Below, piece by piece: positions 62,078 to 64,000 of a stretch of 64,000 nucleotides of DNA. The stretch is from Putridiphycobacter sp045110285. GTDB taxonomy: Bacteria > Bacteroidota > Bacteroidia > Flavobacteriales_D > Crocinitomicaceae. The position numbers were made by a program, and so were the translations under genes. The notes under the pieces were generated by a model. It had not been told where the DNA came from. It was given only the letters and a program-made list of their open reading frames with translations, and did no database searches. The stretch's first letter is position 1. Each line of letters begins with the position of its first letter. The DNA lies in the NCBI GenBank assembly GCA_045110285.1, contig JBGCGA010000029.1:14932-78931 (forward strand), in the 5' to 3' direction.

Positions 62078-63232
62078 TTATTGAGTCTGTTTATTTCTAA
62101 TAAAAAGTAGCAATAGCAACGAAAGAAAACTACAAATGAAAAAACCCATGAAAATTGGAAGTGCTGAACCATCAATAAACGACCCGACAAAAATGGCAAT
62201 GGGAACCGACAATAGCGTAGAAACAAAACCATTTATTGCAGCCCCTATTCCTGCAATATGACCAATAGGTTCCATAGCCAAGGATCTAATATTTCCAAAA
62301 ATAAAACCGAGCGATAAAAATTGAATGGCAAAAAATACCATAATAATGGCTAAATGTGGATTGTCAGAATTATAAAATAGAAGGGTGTAAATGGATGATG
62401 ACACACAGAAAACGATTAAAAAGAAAGTGGAGAGTTTTTTCATTCCAAACTTAAGCACCAACGAACTGTTTAAAAAACTGGCCAATCCTAAAGAAAATGC
62501 CAATGCTCCAAAAATATATCCGAATTCTTCTGCCAGTAAATACTGATCTTGAAACACCTGTTTTGAAGCACTTAAATACACAAAAAATGCACCACCAATC
62601 AGGCCCGAAATAAATGTGTACACCACAGAAATACGCATTTTAAAAAACACTTTTGCCCCGCTATTAAACAATGTTCTAGAAAACTCTTTTTTATTTTCAG
62701 TGGTTAGGGTTTCTTCTTGGCGCCATGCAAACCAACCCAGTACCAATAATATAAAACCGATTTGAAACCAAAATAAATATTGCCAACTATAGTGGTTTAA
62801 AATAAATTGCCCTAGCAAGGGCGCCACCATTGGCACAATAATAAAAATAGCCGCAATAAACGACATGATTCGTGCCATCCGATCGCCACTATACGAATCT
62901 CTGATAATGGACACACAAATGCTCCGAGGGCCCGATAGACCAATACCTTGTAATACCCTCCCAATGAGCATAACAGTTAAGGATTCTGCCATGATACAGA
63001 TTAAACTAGCCACAATAAACGTTAGAATTCCAGCATAAACCATGGGTTTTCGACCAAAACTGTCCGATAAAGTGCCCAAAAACAATTGCCCTACACCCAA
63101 CCCCACCAAAATCATAATAATGATTAATTGTAAATCATTAGCCTCTGTTACATTTAGACTCGCTCCAATATAGCCCAAGCCAGGCAAAACCGTATCAATA
63201 GCCAAAGCCGCATTAGCCATTAAAAATGCCAT
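62078..63232 (-). CDS. Bcr/CflA-type MFS multidrug exporter
   Basis: This is a 12-helix major-facilitator protein of 384 aa from the ATG at 63232. The family marks are AIDTVLPGL in helix 1, GQLFLGTLSDSFGRKPMVY (GxLxDxxGRKP) between helices 2 and 3 and GRVLQGIGLSGPR in motif C-like helix 4. The frame continues 19 codons upstream to ATC at 63289 with plausible sequence (KPALTNIKPKSELEFITL), which completes helix 1, and no ATG, GTG or TTG is in that stretch. The real start is uncertain. It likely exports drugs or metabolites by proton antiport. Confidence 0.88.
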   Translation of the reverse strand: MAFLMANAALAIDTVLPGLGYIGASLNVTEANDLQLIIIMILVGLGVGQLFLGTLSDSFGRKPMVYAGILTFIVASLICIMAESLTVMLIGRVLQGIGLSGPRSICVSIIRDSYSGDRMARIMSFIAAIFIIVPMVAPLLGQFILNHYSWQYLFWFQIGFILLVLGWFAWRQEETLTTENKKEFSRTLFNSGAKVFFKMRISVVYTFISGLIGGAFFVYLSASKQVFQDQYLLAEEFGYIFGALAFSLGLASFLNSSLVLKFGMKKLSTFFLIVFCVSSSIYTLLFYNSDNPHLAIIMVFFAIQFLSLGFIFGNIRSLAMEPIGHIAGIGAAINGFVSTLLSVPIAIFVGSFIDGSALPIFMGFFICSFLSLLLLLFIRNKQTQ

Positions 63233-63312
63233 TAATGTGATGAATTCTAATTCTGACTTTGGTTTAATATTGGTTAGGGCTGGTTTGATGGTCTTGCTTT
63301 TTTTGTGGGGTG

Positions 63313-63320
63313 CAAAGGTA
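63313..63320 (-). promoter_or_regulatory. Candidate -7 element of the MFS gene
   Basis: TACCTTTG on the minus strand matches TAnnTTTG. It is 24 nt before the ATC at 63289 and 81 nt before the ATG at 63232, which supports a start nearer to 63289. Confidence 0.4.
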
Positions 63321-63470
63321 GGGAGAATAGTAGCTAGTATTGAGTATAAAGTATAGAGATTTTTTGGTTTGGTTTTTTGGTTTGGAGTTATTAGTTTGGA
63401 GTTAGGGGCTTTTGGTTTTTGGTTTGGAGTTAAGGGTTATTAGATTTTAGACATAAGATTATGGATTAAG

Positions 63471-63527
63471 GTCAGTTCGAGTGATTTTTTATTTAGCGAT
63501 AGCGAAATGAAAAATAGTATCGAGAAC
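63471..63527. repeat. Dispersed palindromic repeat copy B
   Basis: GTCAGTTCGA at the left and TATCGAGAAC at the right match the ends of copy A. The core is an imperfect long hairpin around AGCGATAGCG with ATTTTTTATTT and AAATGAAAAAT arms. The upstream stretch 63355-63440 is low-complexity GGTTT/GGAGTT sequence with no gene. Confidence 0.65.
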
Positions 63528-63556
63528 TCAGTGTAACTAATCATTGTCGCTTGTGG

Positions 63557-63769
63557 CTTCGAGTCCATTCAATTACTTGTCAGCAATTAAATCCCAGCTA
63601 CCGCTTTAATTATCATATGTTTTGTACCCCTGCTAAGAGTCCCCTCACGGAGCTCACCATACCACAAAAAACTCAGTAAAACGAAGGCACCGATTTGACT
63701 TTTTTGGTTTTAAAGAAGGGTAGGTGCCTGAGGATTGCATAAGTAGTAACCTATGCAATGGACTCGAAG
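63557..63769. repeat. About 213 bp element with 13 bp inverted ends
   Basis: CTTCGAGTCCATT (63557-63569) and its exact reverse complement (63757-63769) flank a segment with three internal inverted repeats: AATTAAA/TTTAATT (63585-63611), AGGCACC/GGTGCCT (63685-63729) and ATTGCATA/TATGCAAT (63734-63759). No ORF is in it. It may be a MITE-like element or a structured RNA. Confidence 0.5.
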
Positions 63770-63778
63770 ACCCGGGTT

Positions 63779-64000
63779 TTAGACCTCTACTAGCCCGTTT
63801 TTTATAGCGTACATTACCAAACCTACTCTTGATCTAACTTCTAATTTATCAAAAACAGAAGCACGATAGCCATCAATGGTTTTAGGACTCAGACACATGG
63901 TATCGGCTATTTTTTCGTAAGTATCTTCTGAGCAAGCTAGGGCAATAAATTTAAGCTCTTGACTACTTAAATTATTCCCGTTTTTTGAATGACCTTCAGG
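63779..64000 (-). CDS. LuxR-type (NarL/FixJ) regulator, C-terminal part
   Basis: The gene is cut by the right edge; 73 codons remain. The visible part is a LuxR/GerE helix-turn-helix: LSSQELKFIALACSEDTYEKI (split over two helices), CLSPKTIDGYRASVFDKL as recognition helix, and a final KNGLVEV. A response-regulator receiver domain is probably encoded beyond the edge. The stop is 9 nt from the inverted-repeat element. Confidence 0.85.
   Translation of the reverse strand, partial: PEGHSKNGNNLSSQELKFIALACSEDTYEKIADTMCLSPKTIDGYRASVFDKLEVRSRVGLVMYAIKNGLVEV

Noticed and set aside
62014..62232. Minus-strand 72 codon frame between the SDR and MFS genes
   Set aside because: It reads the C-terminal codons of the exporter in another frame; its Phe/Cys-rich composition is typical of a shadow.
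63557..63569. TTCGAGTCC as a tRNA T-loop
   Set aside because: No pairing stem, anticodon arm or acceptor stem can be built on either strand around it.
63557..63769. Inverted-repeat element as an insertion sequence
   Set aside because: It is too short and has no transposase ORF; at most a non-autonomous relative.

Overview
The window is a stretch of chromosome from a low-GC member of the Bacteroidota, most likely order Flavobacteriales (Crocinitomicaceae- or Cryomorphaceae-like; the family is a guess). The main grounds are several secreted proteins with type IX secretion (T9SS) C-terminal sorting domains, a bacillithiol glycosyltransferase (BshA), menaquinone methyltransferase, many small Cys-anchored lipoproteins, and promoters of the Bacteroidota form TTG/TAnnTTTG a short way upstream of genes. 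There is no phage, plasmid, CRISPR array, complete insertion sequence, rRNA or tRNA that I can see.

Layout. 1-12 kb: a GH3/beta-lactamase-family fusion cut by the left edge, bshA, a SiaB-like ATPase-fold protein, a Cys-cluster protein, an odd dihydrolipoyl-dehydrogenase-like flavoprotein, then a housekeeping run (aminotransferase, heptose-7-P kinase, ubiE/menG, an unknown gene, pyrG). 12-21.5 kb: mostly minus-strand envelope genes (small lipoproteins, an MBL-fold hydrolase, two T9SS cargo proteins, two thioredoxin-fold proteins, a MORN/TonB lipoprotein, an EF-hand lipoprotein) ending in a TetR gene with two matching operator-like palindromes. 21.6-26.1 kb: rnz, ffh, an MbnP-like copper-protein gene and a Cys-rich membrane protein. 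26.2-27.6 kb: an arsenic-type cassette (arsR, DUF6428, arsenate reductase) with no efflux pump beside it. 27.7-30.7 kb: a TetR-SulP-carbonic anhydrase operon that looks built for bicarbonate handling. 30.8-35.2 kb: a type I secretion-like operon (ABC, HlyD, TolC) whose ATPase domain has lost most catalytic motifs. 35.4-43.4 kb: MutS2 without a Smr domain, a lipoprotein and two large paralogous T9SS proteins. 43.5-50.3 kb: a zinc-finger SDR, DsbA-like protein, PAS-LuxR regulator, a probable small RNA, a sigma factor-led operon, and a TetR/lipoprotein pair. 50.4-63.2 kb: a frameshifted gene relic, AraC and epimerase genes, more secreted proteins, xseAB, a T9SS type B lectin/PKD protein, an SDR and a Bcr/CflA-type exporter. 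The right end holds dispersed palindromic repeats, a roughly 213 bp element bounded by 13 bp inverted repeats, and the tail of a LuxR-type regulator cut by the window edge.

How the parts relate. Much of the window serves the envelope: secretion (T9SS cargo, type I-like pump), surface lipoproteins, and metal or oxidant handling (MbnP, ArsC, peroxiredoxin-like proteins, bacillithiol). Several regulator-led cassettes (two TetR genes each overlapping their downstream gene by the same 11 nt, ArsR, TetR-SulP-CA, sigma-membrane protein-ferredoxin-fold protein) sit beside visible operator or promoter sequences. The least explained items are the degenerate ABC ATPase, the cysteine-free flavoprotein, the orphan terminator at 46.7 kb and the inverted-repeat element at 63.6 kb.
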